Source: Ganoderma boninense
Taxonomy: Eukaryota > Basidiomycota > Agaricomycetes > Polyporales > Polyporaceae
Assembly: GCA_002900995.3 (NCBI GenBank)
Contig: CM035314.1
Span: forward strand, 1-64,000
Reading direction: 5' to 3'
DNA: 64,000 nucleotides
Part shown: piece after piece, positions 10,812 through 21,506 of the stretch
How positions within the stretch are numbered: the stretch's first letter is position 1
Layout: every line of letters begins with the position of its first letter
Notes under the pieces: model-generated
The model's input: only the letters and a program-made list of their open reading frames with translations
The model's database searches: none
Told to the model about the DNA's origin: nothing
Position numbers and translations under genes: made by a program

Positions 10812-12493
10812 ATGTCGTCCCCCGTTCCACCATCCCACCCCCATCCCCTCGCGCCAGCCCATGCTGCAGCGAACGCCGAAGGCGCCTCCGCGCACACCAC
10901 CCTCTACAATGGCAGGAAGGCTTCTCACCAGCTCCACGTCCTCATCGTCGGCTGCGGCATGGGCGGGCTCTCCGCTGCACACTGTCTCGGCAAGGCGGGA
11001 CACAAGGTGACGCTCTTCGAGACAGCGGCCGCGATTGGCGAGGTCGGCGCCGGCATCCATCTCACCCCCAACGCGTCGCGCCTGCTCCGGCGCTGGGGCG
11101 CGGGGGCCGCGCTCGACGCGATCGCCGTGCGCTCGCAGGCCATCATCCTCAGGCGGTACAGCACGGGCGAGCGCGTCGGGTACACGCCGCTCATGAACAT
11201 GCAGGAGAAGTACGGTGCGCCGTACTACCACATGCATCGCGCGGACTTGCACAAGATCCTCTTCGACCTCGCCGCGCCGTTCATGACGCTCCGCCTCAAC
11301 GCGACCGTCATCGATATCGACCCCGAGGCGCCGTCCGTCACGCTCGCGTCTGGGGAGGTCGTCCATGGGGACTTGGTTGTTGGCGCGGATGGCATCAAGA
11401 GCTTGACGCAGCGCGTGGTGCAGGGATACACGCAGCCCGCTGAGTTGTCGGGCGACGCGGCGTATCGGATAATCATACCGTCGCACAAGCTCTTGGAGGA
11501 CCCGGATCTCAGGAGCTTGGTGGAGGTTCCGGAGATGACGGGCTGGATGGGCCCCGGCCGCCACGCGATGGCATACAACATCGTACGTCCCGCCGTTTAT
11601 CTGCGTGGCCTGTTGCTGAGTTTGTGCTGCAGAGGGCGAAGCAGATGTACTACCTCGCGCTTTTCCACGAAGACGACGGCTCCGTGGAGGCGTGGAAGGC
11701 CGAGGGCGACGTCGAGAAGATGCGCGCGGACTTTTCAGACTTCGAACCAAGGTGCGTCGCGCCTCCCGTAGGCCTTCGATTTTCTACCATCTTGCTGAGC
11801 GCGGCCCGTTCGTTCCCGTCAGGATCCGCAAGCTGCTGGACCTCACGCCGTCGACGCTCAGATGGCGACTCGTGGACAGGAAGCCTCTCAAAACCTGGAT
11901 CCATCCCTCGTCGCATCTCGTACTCCTTGGTGACGCTTGTCACCCGATGCTGGTAAGTACCCTTGCGCACATAGTGCTCGCACTCGTCGATCTGACCTAC
12001 CAACCGCACTCGCCGCCGCCGCGCGCGACAGCCGTACCGTGCACAAGGCGCCGCGATGGCGATTGAGGACGCGGCCGTCCTCGGCAACCTCCTCTCCCGC
12101 CTCGCGCGCGCCGAACAGCTGCCTGTACTCCTCCGGGGGTACCAGGATCTTCGGCTACCGCGCACGACGAACGGGCAGAACCAGTCGCGCCTGAACCAGG
12201 AGATCTTCCACCTGGCCGACGGGCCCGAGCAGGAGCAGCGCGATGCGGACATGCGCAAGGCCGCCGAGCACGAGCTGCGGGGAGCCTCCGCGTCGAAGGA
12301 TTCGCAGGCCCTCGAAGGGAGCGCGAACCAGTGGGCAGACGAGACGAAGAGCCGCATTCAGTTCGGGTACGACGCGGACGAGGTGGCGGAGGAGTGGTGG
12401 CGCGATGTCGGCGAATCTTTGATTCGCGCGGTGGGTCCTGGAAACGGACGTCTTGAGCGAGGCACGGTTCTTCCGACTCGCACCCGTCTGTGA
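10812..12493 (+). CDS. FAD-dependent monooxygenase, salicylate-hydroxylase-like (FMO1), 493 aa
   Basis: Predicted flavoprotein aromatic hydroxylase using NAD(P)H and O2. Exons are 10812-11582, 11633-11751, 11823-11952 and 12032-12493. The Rossmann FAD site is VGCGMGG (about residues 46-52). A conserved HRADLH lies near residue 140, the second FAD motif GDACHPML ends at residue 340, and it is followed by PYRAQGAAMAIEDAAVLG, typical of this class. The GADG motif before it (VVGADGIKS) is also intact. The length suits the family. There is no signal peptide, so a cytosolic enzyme is likely. FMO2 and FMO3 share all three intron positions and the 119- and 130-nt exons. The C-terminus is a little longer and differs from the paralogues after WWRDVGES. 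The substrate cannot be told from sequence; a phenolic or an aromatic/polyketide-like acid is the usual kind. Confidence 0.88.
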
Positions 12494-13304
12494 GCGGGTC
12501 CAGGCGAGAAGCATTGCACCTAGAGCGAGATGACTCGTGTTTTCTTGGGTTCATTCAGGCTTTTGGGATGAAAATTCGGAGCGGCAGGGTTATCGGTGGT
12601 ATGTTTTGCGGACTACTGTGGTAAACTGCGAGAAGTTGTGCGATGTATGTTCGAGCGGTGGGGGCTCGATTAGTAAGAGTATTCGGAAGACCAGTCCTCA
12701 TCCAACCGTCAAGCGTCAACCGCGTCCACTTGTTGGACTGGCGGTGTAGGAAATGGCGATGGTCTGCCTCTGTCAATGTATCTCCAGAGCCATGTTATTG
12801 AGGCGGTGGTCGCAGGCTCCGAATTGCAGCGTTCCCCGTGACGCACACTAAGAGAAAGAATGACAGTGTAGTAGTGAAAAGCGTGCCACTCCGAACGATA
12901 TTCAGTCATGTAATTCGCTGACAGGAAGATAGTCGCGATATACGCCACCAGTATTAGAGGTGGGCGTACGTCGGTAAAGCAATGACAATGAGCATAAGTA
13001 AAATGCGAGACGTGGGCAAGCGCTTCCTCGGCCGGAGGCCACAGAGCGCGCTTCGCAGCTTGTTCCCGAACCACGACAGCGACGACGTCGCTGTCCCATC
13101 CTCCTCTGTTATCGTGTTCAAAATCAAACCGGTGAGTTTATCCAACTCCAAGCTCTGTTTTAGCACTCGGAAACGTGTTGAAGGGCTCATTCAACGGCAG
13201 AGGAAGGCCAGCGAAGATGCCGCTACCTTGCGGATGTCAAGCGGGCATCCTTGACACAGGCGCAAATATCGCTCCGACGAAATGAATCGTCATGTGGAGG
13301 TCCC
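12494..13304. other. intergenic, no gene supported
   Basis: Opposed frames of 70-120 codons occur around 12700-13260, one with a hydrophobic stretch (ILLMLIVIALP on the minus strand). None has a start, splice sites and length that agree. A small membrane-protein remnant is possible but not supported. Confidence 0.35.
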
Positions 13305-13515
13305 ACAGCGATGGCACGCCGCGTTCATCGCGCGTTGGTCACATCATATTTGCCACCTGCTTACGGCGGTCTCCCGGTAGCTTCATCCTTGGGCCGTTCG
13401 ATGAAGTGGATGAGCCAGAACCTCTGACGATCACGAAGTGAGTCCTATCCCGCCTTCTCCGCTCTCCGCTTCGATGCACTTCTCGTGGTCTCTGAATTTG
13501 TTACGCGGCACCCCA
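13305..13515 (+). pseudogene. decayed LamB/YcsF (PxpA-like) fragment
   Basis: Short remnant matching exon 6 end to intron 7 of the intact gene at 41018-39497: GCGTTCATCGC (the ..PFIA segment), a GGCCGTT...GAAGTGGATG block in the place of [23 protein letters not shown] (ITK plus splice donor), and CACCCCACGGGGTG from the following intron. The same intron words also occur in the decayed copy at 5850-6270. No frame is maintained. It lies about 0.8 kb downstream of FMO1, echoing the neighbourhood of FMO3 and the intact gene. Confidence 0.5.
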
Positions 13516-14782
13516 CGGGGTGTGTGTGTTGGAGATGTTTTTTTTTCAGATAGGATAAACAGATTACTCGAGGAAGAAACTTCTCCCTACTATCCTCGTG
13601 CCCTGAAATGTGCCGGGGACTGACACAAGAGGCGACTGTGTACCTATTCTCCTATTAGTTCAACCTCTCTTCTAAGAGCATCTTTGCACTGTACGGTAGT
13701 AGCGGTACGCGCTCGACTACCCCTGCAAGCTGGGTTTACTGATATATTCCGTGCGAGCTAACACAGACCGGTAAGTGGGACCTTTCAGACTTATGTTTGA
13801 ACCGTTAAATGTTCCTTGTTCCTCAATCATGGACACGCGATTTATACTGCGTTGTGCGACTGGCTGACCGGGCAACGTCGATCTTCAATGCGACCGAGCG
13901 ACTCCTGGCACTAACGGCCGCTGTCACGTGGGCATGAGCGAAGTTTTTGCTTGGGCACTAGTTTTTTTGAGCGACATTGTCCTTTGATCCCAACCATTCG
14001 CAACTTCGCTCAAACGAGATGATGTTCGCAAGTTCTTGCGACGGTATGAGCTAAGCACAACCATTTACTTCTCTCTGATCGGCACCCATATAGTCCAGTG
14101 TCCACCCTGCCGGGGCAAGGGACCCGGACCTCCTCAGATCTGCATCCCTGTATTAGGTGCGTATCTCCACAATTTTAACCAAGTATGTCTTCGTGAATTG
14201 ACTATCCTGACACTGGCAGTTTCAGCCACACTCGGCTCCTCAAAGTTCACCACCGCGATCGGTTTCCGCGCCGAGAGCTACGGGTAAGAAACTTCTAAAC
14301 TGCACCGAATCCACCTCAGAATGAGCAAGTCAGAGTGCGCCGATCCTATCGAAACTCTGAGTCCTCTGACGACAACGTTACAAAGAGAACAAAACGTGGT
14401 GTGGCTAAGGTGCAACCGGGTCAACGTTCCCCACTGTATCCCCGATGAGAGAGGGGTCAGAAAAGGTTTGTGGCCTCGCTCTTGCTCGACGTTAAAAGTC
14501 ATGATGATCTGACGTGAATTTCAGTCGCTGTGGAGACTTCCTCCTCCATGAAGCAGCTATCTGTGCATGATGTACATGTGTATCTGTCGATGCATGGACT
14601 CCGCGAGCTCGAGGTCGGCGTGGGCGTCATCCGTTCATCGTGCCCGATGAGATCTTGTCCTGGATATGGGCTAGACCGACGGATCTTGGCTCTTGAACGA
14701 CATCCACGATGGTCCCCCTCCTGCTCCCCTCTTTGCCGCCTCGCTGCTGGCCAACCATGCGCACTGCTGCCTCCGGAACTTA
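13516..14782. other. intergenic stretch left of the transposon
   Basis: Several plus frames of 60-90 codons occur (for example near 14036, 14321 and 14530), but none is recognisable and no multi-exon model was convincing. The right limit is the TA at 14781-14782 that flanks the mariner element. Confidence 0.35.
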
Positions 14783-14874
14783 CAGTGCCTTGCATAATTG
14801 CGTGAACGCGCCGAAAAAATCCCCGCCAGCGCTTATACCCAGACCTGCCAAATCGGGTAGCCGGTCACGGTCAC
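14783..14874 (+). repeat. left terminal inverted repeat, 92 bp
   Basis: Exact reverse complement of 18202-18293. It starts CAGTGCC next to target TA and ends ...GGTCACGGTCAC. The repeat contains a run of six A (CCGAAAAAATCCC) and two GGTCAC words near the inner end that could be transposase-binding sites. Confidence 0.95.
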
Positions 14875-15111
14875 GAATGCGCTCCCCACCTGTATTACTT
14901 ACTTTTGTAGTCTGCAGAGCCCGGAGAAAGTGACGATTTAGTGTACAATAATATGCGTCAGATGCGGTTGTGTAGCAAGTCGGACTCGGAGGCCCGAGGC
15001 GAAAGTTGGCCCCGTGGCCGGTGGACTTATTAATTGGCAATTGTGCCCTATCGACGCCGCTGCTTTCGCCGTGCATTTCTGTCTGTGAACCTTGCACATC
15101 CACTTCACTAC

Positions 15112-16182
15112 TATGACACCCGCTATCTCTGTCGACTTGAAGGAGCGAATTATCCATCTATATCTCTCTGAAAGATGGACCATGAACAAGTTGCCGATAC
15201 TCTGAACGTCTCGACCGGGCTCGTTTCAAAGGGTCGTTACGACATACCGCACTCATGGCACTGTCGTTGATCCAACCAAGCGACGTACCGGACGTCCTCG
15301 CCACATAGACGATGAAGATTGTCAATATCTCACGGCAATCCTCACCGCCAATCCCAACATGTACCTGGATGAAATTCAACAACGGTTACACACAGTTCTC
15401 AATCTCGACGTCTCTCTCGCTACCATCTCCCGCACACTACACCGCCTCGCAATCACTTGGAAGGAGTTTCCAAGGCAGCATTAGAGCGGGACGAGGATTT
15501 GCGGATGCTGTGGAGGTTGGATATGGCGCAGTATGAAGATCCAGAAATGTTCGTCTTTCTCGATGAAAGTGCGGTCGACAATCACACGGTCCAACGCAGG
15601 CATGGGTGGTCTGCGGAGGGATTTACCATGTGTCAAGCGTGGAACATTCCTCCGTGGTACTCGTTTCTCAATCCTTCCGGCTCTTTAGCTTGGATGGTAT
15701 CCTCGCTCTCGATATTTTTGAGGGCTCAGTCACGAAAGAGCGGTTTTTTTGGCTTTGTGCGTGAATATGTTGTGAGTCGTAATTGTGCATTCAACTGTGC
15801 ATGCCATAACTTGTACTTCAACTAGGCCCCACAGCTCAACCCCTTTCCTGGAAAACGGAGCATCGTAGTGTTGGATAACTGCACGATTCATCACGACGAA
15901 GAGATTCGCCACTTGATTGAGGACGAGTGTGGTGCGTAAAATATTGTATTGTGTGCGCTTTTGCTCAGTAAACACCAGGTGCGAAGTTGATTTATCTTCC
16001 CCCTTATTCACCCGACTTCAATCCAATCGAAGAGGCATTTTCATCTCTCAAAGCTTGGTTGCGGCGAAACGAGGCCCTCTATACGGAAACTGCACAGAAT
16101 GCCTGGCTTATTTCAGCAGGCTTCTATGTCCGTTACACGAGAAATGGCCTGGGGATGGTTCAAGGACTGGATACATCCATGA
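15112..16182 (+). pseudogene. Tc1/mariner (IS630-like) transposase, frameshifted
   Basis: It starts MTPAISVDLKERIIHLYLS, followed after a frame change by a helix-turn-helix segment EQVADTLNVSTGLVSK, then TGRPRHIDDEDCQYL, FLDESAVDNHTV (first Asp), VVLDNCTIHHDEEIRHLI (second Asp) and PPYSPDFNPIEEAFSSLKAW (catalytic Glu), and ends KDWIHP before TGA at 16180-16182. About 35 residues separate the second Asp from the Glu. Two short introns are likely (about 15770-15826 and 15934-15979). At least four frame changes are needed, near 15175, 15230, 15465 and 15630-15700, so no full-length enzyme can be made. Mobilisation would need transposase supplied from another copy. Confidence 0.88.
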
Positions 16183-16234
16183 CATTAATGAGTAGCTATG
16201 CTATGTACACAAAAACGAATGGTCTAGTTTGTAA

Positions 16235-18076
16235 TTACAAGCTATATGGAGTTGAAGGACGGAGTGGTGGTTGATAAGTACTAGAGTGGTGGTTGAACAC
16301 CGACAGCGACAACAGTGACATTCCTACAACGAGACGCCGTACACGCTTAGCAACAATACGACTGTACCAGTTATCAGCATAGTTCTTGAGTGCATAGATC
16401 TGGCCCTCTCCGAACCGAGGGAGGAGCTCCTGGAGACGCTCGATCGGAACACTCGCAAGCGAGTCCGGCGTGAAGGCAAGGTTCGACAACACCAAAATGG
16501 CGTCGTCGATGAGCTGCATTGGGATCCGCCGCTCATGAGCAAATGCCTCGAGGCAGCGAGTCAACTCCTCATGAAACCTCAGGAGGAGGTGATGAGTCCC
16601 GGTGAGGAGTACTCGGAGAGGAGGAAACTGGTCGCTCGCCGTGAGAAGACACAGGCACGGCAGGGCGGACTGGACTCAACAAGCCGTGCTGGGCAACAGT
16701 GGTCAGCAAGGGGACCAGTGCTGTAAGGATTTGAGCAGCACTGTTGTCCGTGTTCGCAGCCACAGTAGTTCAGCAGCAGGATGAGGACCGGTGCGACCAC
16801 GAGCCTTCACAGTAGCTGGGTTTGCCAGTCCACAATGCGAGCAGCTCTGGGGGAGGAGGGTCACTAGCTGCACGGCCAGCAACCTAGGACTAGTTAGCAC
16901 ACATAATGATGGTACGACAGATGAATGGAAGACGTACGACAGCAGAAGACCATTGCAGAAGCCGGATTTCATGTATCTGAACGTGCTCGAGTGATGGCGT
17001 CACGAAACACGTGGCTCGATGAACGGCGCACGCCCATGCTTTCTGAATGAGCTTCGCGGCGTCCTTGCGGGTGTTTTGCTCTTCTGAATATGCAGTAGCT
17101 GAGGGAACCTGAATGACAGCGTCCATTAGTATCAACACACTAGTAGTCACTAGTAGTACACATCGATAAAAGATGACTTACCGCCGTGCCATACGTGATC
17201 TCACCAAGCTCTGGAGACAGTGGCTGAATAGACGTCAGTGACATTCTCAGAGTGGTAAGAAAAATAAGACATACCCGCTTGAGTCTTGCCCATGGTGCCA
17301 AGATGTCCAGGTTGAACTTGACTTGGACAGCCGTCACAGTACGCCGTGTGACGCGCAGCTGGGCAAGGAGCATGGCCCACTCCCGGTCTGTCTGGATTGT
17401 TGGAGGATTGATCTTCCCACCACTGGGATGCGCAATGAGGGAGGGGAGGGAAACAGCAATAGATTTGACGTACACGGAACCAGTCCAGAACACTACCATA
17501 GGAGGGCCATTGGGAACATTTGCGTCGTACCTATCTTGGAGCCCATGTGCAGTCAATGCACCCACAATGAATGCAGAGCGGGTCATCGAGAGAACAGGGT
17601 AGTCGACGGGGGCCTGCTTGGATTCCTCGTGCTTCTCCCGCTTCTCGCTCTTGCCCGACTTGACCGTCTTGGTGCGAGACATCGTGACATGGACAAAGAA
17701 TCGACGGACTGGAGATGGGCATGGTTAGAGTGCCCATGCGTACATGCCTGGACCGAATGAATGCTCACCAAGGTCCGGGTCTACCTGAACTTCTTCTGCA
17801 GGACGAGGCACCTCGACAACGTCTTCAGACTCGGAGTCTACCGTGGGAGATGCAGGATGAGCGTTCTCGTGTGGGGAATCACCGAGATCTGCAGAAGCAC
17901 AGGGTTTTGAGAGAAGCCTCCGGAAGCGAAACAATAGGCGACATACCTGCTTGATGTCTCCCGGAAACCATGGGTGCCTGCCGGAGCAATTGAGGCGCCA
18001 AGGTTGGAATGACTACGAGCTCGTGAAAGGCAGAACCAGCAGGGCCGTTGAGAGACCACCGAGCCTTCCGGGGCAT
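16235..18076 (-). CDS. passenger gene of the mariner element, unknown function
   Basis: Not recognised. A consistent five-exon front part can be read: 18076-17947 (MPRKARWSLNG...), 17888-17769 (acidic, SESEDVVEVPRPAEEVQVDP), 17708-17275 (VRRFFVHVTMSRTKTVKSGK..., a Lys/Glu/Ser-rich basic patch, then TREWAMLL-type globular sequence with QLRVTRRTVTAVQVKFNLD), 17223-17182 and 17108-16938 (NTRKDAAKLIQKAWACAVHR). All have GT-AG borders and closed phases. The back part is less sure: a Pro/Ser-rich frame (about 16760-16570) and a conserved-looking end with EELTRCLEAFAHERRIPMQ and IERLQELLPRFGEGQIYALK are joined only by a one-base frame change or an unseen intron. No membrane segment or catalytic motif is seen. 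The acidic and basic N-terminal patches hint at a nuclear or nucleic-acid-related role, which is inference. The front exons are clean, unlike the broken transposase. Confidence 0.55.
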
Positions 18077-18201
18077 AGAAAAGGATAGGGGACAAGGGGG
18101 ACGGCAGAGCTGGAATAAGGCTTATCTATTGCAGGAACATGCGGAGAACATGAGGGCGCCGCGTGCGCGCAGGGCGAGTGCGACGCGCGTCGTCGTATCG
18201 T

Positions 18202-18293
18202 GTGACCGTGACCGGCTACCCGATTTGGCAGGTCTGGGTATAAGCGCTGGCGGGGATTTTTTCGGCGCGTTCACGCAATTATGCAAGGCACTG
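18202..18293 (-). repeat. right terminal inverted repeat, 92 bp
   Basis: Exact reverse complement of 14783-14874, ending CAGTG-inverted (CACTG) at 18293 followed by TA. Confidence 0.95.
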
Positions 18294-18591
18294 TATATCG
18301 GACCATAAAGCTGCGCCCTGTCCCGCTAGGGTGTATTCAGGTTGGACACGTGAGTCATCACCTCCCTTACAGGCGATCCATTCCCGGCCGCATCCAACAA
18401 ACCTGGGAACACGCAGTGCACACAGAGGCTCAGGAGCGGCGCACGGTTCACACTCGCACACGCTCCATCGCAAATCCGGCTTGTGACCGCACGCTCGTTC
18501 CATGCCCACTGGTGCGCCCAGCTTCTCTTCCCGCCCTTCTCGATGCCCCTCTGACGCCCGCGCAGGATATACCATAACACCACGCTAAATC

Positions 18592-18625
18592 GTTTATCCG
18601 CCCCATTCTATTTCTACCCCGCACT
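18592..18625 (+). promoter_or_regulatory. shared FMO core-promoter block (FMO2)
   Basis: A TTTATCCGCCCC word followed by TTCTATTTCTACCCCGCACTC ends about 43 nt before the ATG at 18668. FMO3 has the same pair (TTTATCCCCCC, then TTTATTTCTATCCTGCGCTC) at the same spacing. Likely core promoter and transcription start. Confidence 0.6.
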
Positions 18626-18667
18626 CTCCTCCAACTCTATGTAATTTCCCCTGGCTCGCCTGGCCCT

Positions 18668-20349
18668 ATGTCTTCCCAAGCTCCTCCACCGCTCTCCCCC
18701 GTCGCTGCTCACGGAGCCGCCACCGCTGAGGGCGCCTCCATTCACACCACCCTCTACGATGGCCGAAAGGCTCCCCACCAACTCCACGTCCTCGTCGTCG
18801 GCTGCGGCATGGGCGGACTCTCCGCCGCACATTGTCTAGGCAAGGCCGGCCACAAAGTCACCCTCTTCGAGGCAGCACCTGCGATCGGCGAAGTCGGCGC
18901 GGGCATCCAGGTCACCCCCAACGTGTCGCGTCTACTGCAGCGATGGGGCGCAGGCCCCGCGCTCGAAGCCGTCGCCGTCCGTCCCGACGCGATCGCCCTC
19001 AGAAGGTACGACACCGGCGAACGAGTGGGATACACGCGGTGGACGAGCATGGAGGCCAAATACGGTGCGCCCTACTACCACATCCATCGTGCCGACCTCC
19101 ACAAGCTCCTCTTCGACCTCGCCGTCCCGCACATGACCCTCCGCCTCAACGCGACCGTCGTCAGCGTCGACCCGGATGCACCTTCGATCACCCTCGCGTC
19201 CGGGGAGGTAGTGCGGGGGGACCTGATTGTCGGTGCCGACGGCGTCAAGAGCTTGTTGCAGGAGGTCGTCATCGGACACACGAACCCGGCCGAGGCCACG
19301 GGAGATGCCGCGTACCGCGCGGTCATTCCTTCGCATCTGCTGTTGGGAGATCCGGAGCTCAAGGAGCTCATTGACGTGCCGGAGATGACGGGCTGGATGG
19401 GGCCGGGGCGACATATCATGGCCTACAACATCGTACGTCGTGTTCTCCTGCGCTCCGTACGCGTTTTCGCTGACTTAGGGGTGAAGAGGAGCAAGAAGGA
19501 GTACAACCTCGTGCTCATCCACCCCGACGACGGCTCGGTGGAATCGTGGACGGCGGAGGGCAGCGCAGATAAGATGCGGGCCGACTTCGCCGATTACGAG
19601 CCCAGGTACGCCCCCGATAGCAGTAATTGTAATGGTCGCCTGCACACGTTGTCTCAATCTCCATCGTACAGGATACGCAAGATTCTGGGTTTCGTGCAGT
19701 CGACGCTCAAATGGCGACTCATGGACCGCAAGCCGCTGAACAAGTGGATCCATTCCTCGAATCGCGTCATACTGTTGGGCGACGCGTGCCATCCAATGCT
19801 GGTCAGTCGCGCTCGAACTTCATTGGAGAGCTAAAACGCGCTCACCGTTATCCGCCTAACCCTCATTTGACATCCTGTCACTGACCACAGCCGTACCGCG
19901 CGCAAGGCGCAGCGATGGCGATCGAGGACGGCGCAGTGCTCGGGAACCTGCTCTCGCGCCTCGCCCACCCTTCGCAGCTCACCGCGTTGCTCCAGGCTTA
20001 CGAAGACCTGCGGCTGCCCCGCACGGCGGAGACGCAGACCCAGTCTCGCCGGAACCAGAAGATCTTCCACTTACCCGATGGACCCGAGCAGGAGCAGCGC
20101 GACGCCGACATGCGCAAGGCGACCGAGCTCGAGCTTCGACGCATGCGTGGGGACCCCGGGCAGGCGGGCGACGCGCTCGCGGGGAGCTCGAACCAGTGGG
20201 CGGATGAGCGGAAGAGTCGCATTCAGTTCGGATATGACGCGGACGAGGCGGCGGACGAGTGGTGGCGCGAGGTCGGGCAGCGCAAGCTGGGTCTGGCGAG
20301 CGCGACGCCCGGCGGGGGCTCCAGTCCGACGATCCTCTCTCGATTGTGA
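18668..20349 (+). CDS. FAD-dependent monooxygenase, salicylate-hydroxylase-like (FMO2), 490 aa
   Basis: Exons are 18668-19432, 19487-19605, 19672-19801 and 19891-20349, with every phase closing. Motifs: VVGCGMGGLSAAHCLGKAGH with the GxGxxG at residues 45-50, HRADLHKLLFDL near 140, IVGADGVKS, and GDACHPML at 331-338, followed by PYRAQGAAMAIEDGAVLG. It is a group A flavin hydroxylase by these motifs. The exon 2 acceptor is GTGAAG rather than the nearer TTAG, because only that choice keeps the frame and matches the RxKKEYN start in FMO3. It is closer to FMO3 than to FMO1 in the C-terminal half. The gene stands 0.37 kb right of the mariner element, which did not disturb it, and points toward the F-box gene. 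The substrate is unknown. Confidence 0.9.
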
Positions 20350-21506
20350 GTGATGCCATGTCTGTCGACGTTGCGCTATTTCTTTTGTCCCCGCTCTCGT
20401 GCTCATCCCTTCTGATTCCTGCATACCTTCTCGTTCCTGCATACCGAGATTACCCCTATGATTGGGAAGCACAGGGTACATTTATGCTCCGGATGCTTCT
20501 ACGCTCGGCGACGGATGGTGACCATGATATCCCCATGTAGACTACTTTGGAACGCAGTGTACCGCTAGACACCTGTACTTATGATCTCCCCGCATGACCC
20601 ACAGAACGTTTGAAACGACTGCAGGATGAGAGGTTTAACCTCGTCTGAATGGTTTTTCCAAAATCGTGTGGGGAAGGCGTGCCGCGTGAATGCACGACCC
20701 CACACGGGTGTGATTCCGTTTACGTCTGCAAGCACCGGGTATGCGATAAAGTTCGCGGCATCGTATTACAAGACCATGTCGCACAACCTTCTACATAGAA
20801 TGTTATTCTTCCGTGGCCCACCGTGGGATGGGCTGCGCTGTCTGATCCTCCGAGTGCGCCACGGCACAGAAGGGTACAAATAGGCAATAGCCTCGCTATC
20901 CTGATACCGGGCGTGTACTCGAGGCTCGCGTTCACAAGAAACGAGGCAGCAGACCCCCGGGGGAAACAAAACCGGACACACGCAGCCCTCGCGCCGTGTG
21001 CCTCGTCGGGGAGAAGGCCATAGCTTCGTAAATCTAGACCGCACGGCGGACCCACGAAGCGGCTGGTGCCGCGAGCCCGGACATAAGAACTGCACACATA
21101 CAGCGGAGGAAGTACAGCGGAGTTTGGGGCGACGTGCGCGGAGCTCACGGGATGCGGGGGAGCCAATGCGAGGCGGGATCGTGTGTGAACGACGCGAACG
21201 CGAATGTGGGCGCGGGGTAACCTAATCGGCGAACACGAAAATACTGTACACGATAGAGCCCGCGAAGGACTTCGCGCTTCGAAGCCCCCGTCGGACGACG
21301 CGCCAGGTATGTAATGTGGGGTGGGCAACCGAGGGTTGGATGGGACAATACCGCTCTTGGCGTCCGCTAGCCGACGCTGGGCTGCCATACGGCGTGGTTC
21401 GACAATGTCGAGCCGTGCGTCAGCAGCGCGCTGAAGCAATGTGAGGTGGGGGAAGGAGGGCGATCACGCTCACTTGCAGACGGTGCTAGATCGCCGCGCG
21501 CATAGC
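20350..21506. other. intergenic between convergent FMO2 and F-box gene
   Basis: A 239-codon minus frame (21439-20720) crosses this stretch. It has no recognisable domain, is Arg/Ala/Ser/Pro-rich as expected of chance frames in GC-rich DNA, and overlaps other frames, so it is not annotated. Nothing else was seen. Confidence 0.5.

Larger units (their letters stand above)
14783..18293. mobile_element. Tc1/mariner-type transposon with passenger gene, 3511 bp
   Basis: Perfect 92-bp terminal inverted repeats beginning CAGTGCCTTGCATAATTGCG bound the element, and a TA dinucleotide stands directly outside each end (14781-14782 and 18294-18295). That is the TA target duplication and CAGTG-type terminus expected of Tc1/mariner elements. 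Inside are a DDE transposase reading rightward (15112-16182, broken by frameshifts) and a second multi-exon gene reading leftward (18076-16235). The two convergent genes fill nearly the whole element. Tc1/mariner elements normally carry only a transposase, so the second gene is a notable cargo. Because the repeats are still identical, the insertion or its last mobilisation is probably recent. Confidence 0.9.

Noticed and set aside
10674..11750. 358-codon minus-strand frame over FMO1, and similar long antisense frames over FMO2 and FMO3
   Set aside because: They are antisense shadows of GC-rich coding exons. They cross the sense introns, are Arg/Ala/Pro-rich and have no domain.
20720..21439. 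239-codon minus frame
   Set aside because: No domain, biased composition, no promoter or splice support; it lies between two well-defined convergent genes.
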